From: JAJEFO01 sp965221845 | GTDB taxonomy: Bacteria > Pseudomonadota > Alphaproteobacteria > Rhodobacterales > Rhodobacteraceae | Direction: 5' to 3' | Assembly (NCBI GenBank): GCA_965221845.1 | Contig: OZ244919.1 | Coordinates: 1 to 64,000, forward strand | Length of the DNA: 64,000 bases | Part shown: positions 63,540 to 64,000 of the stretch, in pieces | Numbering within the stretch: position 1 is the stretch's first letter | Layout: every line of letters starts with the position of its first letter | Made by a program: the position numbers and the translations under genes | Notes under the pieces: model-generated | What the model was told of the DNA's origin: nothing | What the model saw: only the letters and a program-made list of their open reading frames with translations | Database searches by the model: none

Positions 63540-64000
63540 CGGAGTTCGGTCCCCTGCCGCCGCGGCTGGCGGCGGACCCGGGCTCGGGGGTTCCGGACCC
63601 GGACGGGGGCGGGCGGGCGCTCCGGGACGCCTCGCCGGGCGGCGGCGCGGCGGCGCCGAGCTTCTGCCGGGCGGCTGGACGCGACGCTGCCGGCGCCGGA
63701 GTGCGCGGCCTGCGGCAGGCCGACGGCCCGGCATTCGGCGACGCCGAAGTCCTTGCCTCGAGCCGGCTGGGGCGGGTCGAGGCGGAGCGGTCGCGTTTCC
63801 GCTGCCGGTCCTGCGGCGCGGGATGCTTCCCGCCGGACCGGGCGCCGGGCCTTGAGGGCGGGACGGTGACGCCGGGGATGGCGAGCGTCATCGCCGGGAC
63901 GGTGCCGCTCACGGGCTTCGAGGCGGCGAGCCGGCATGTCGACAGCCTCGCCGGGGCGGACGCCTCGCCGAGCTCGCTGCAGCGCCGGGCGCCGGGCTGG
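63540..64000 (+). pseudogene. ISKra4-family transposase remnant, cut by window edge
   Basis: Pieces in successive frames: ELLPGGW, then DATLPAPECAACGRPTARHS and ATPKSL, then ASSRLGRVEAERSRFRCRSC, GAGCFPPDRAPGLEGGTVTP and GMASVIAGTVPLTGFEAASR to the right edge. The order and the two CxxC pairs are those of the zinc-bearing N-terminus of ISKra4 transposases. Single-base changes near 63680 and 63755 shift the frame, so the gene is decayed at least here; the catalytic half lies outside. Confidence 0.6.

Overview
The window is GC-rich bacterial chromosome, most likely from an alphaproteobacterium near Rhodobacterales. The grounds are an aglR/aglEFGAK alpha-glucoside cluster, recA lying close to alaS, a cysS-cimA pair, a near-match to the alphaproteobacterial LexA box at recA, and the general protein style. 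No rRNA or marker more specific than this is present, so the family-level guess is an inference. Housekeeping genes are intact, but the accessory DNA is full of IS elements, IS remnants and broken genes, as expected of a genome with active transposition and gene decay.

Layout. 1-14054 (minus) is the 5' part of one giant secreted Calx-beta-type repeat protein. Its gene contains at least 6.2 almost identical 1,728-bp tandem repeats and runs off the left edge. 14267-19033 holds aspS, a HAD phosphatase, tRNA-Tyr, rlmB and a YHS-domain protein. 18940-31367 mixes a degenerate Uma2 gene, a possible Cys-His-Asp hydrolase, two MFS transporters, an IS1634-type element, a beta-keto acid cleavage enzyme, a peptide-binding protein, a candidate small RNA, an alkA-like glycosylase with an esterase, and an HNH nuclease. 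31457-40625 is a sugar module: glucokinase, a LacI-type repressor and a divergent ABC transporter/alpha-glucosidase operon with two AAAGCGCTTT operators. 40873-49032 carries guaB, a frameshifted rsmB-like pseudogene, recA, a truncated arsenite oxidase (aioA) fragment next to a G15 tract, and alaS. 49033-51224 holds a C13 tract, two IS630 remnants, a repeat-rich coiled-coil membrane protein and a 161-bp MITE-like element. 51225-60507 is housekeeping again: cysS-cimA, a squalene/phytoene synthase relative, tRNA-Leu, ycgN, ribF, prs, an HCCA isomerase, tpiA and sufA-sufT. 60597-64000 is an IS cluster: a complete IS5 (IS427-type), an IS110 with a long 5' non-coding region, and an ISKra4 remnant cut by the window edge.

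How the genes fit together. The agl genes import alpha-glucosides (AglE/F/G/K) and hydrolyse them (AglA); the neighbouring glucokinase phosphorylates the glucose released, and the divergent LacI-type protein probably represses both directions. sufT and sufA are translationally coupled, but their expected upstream suf partners are missing and IS elements lie there instead. The observations that most merit follow-up are the near-perfect 576-residue repeats of the giant surface protein, the candidate sRNA at 27.7 kb, the possible bridge-RNA region of the IS110 element, the decayed rsmB, and the aioA fragment between recA and alaS with opposed G/C homopolymers on either side.
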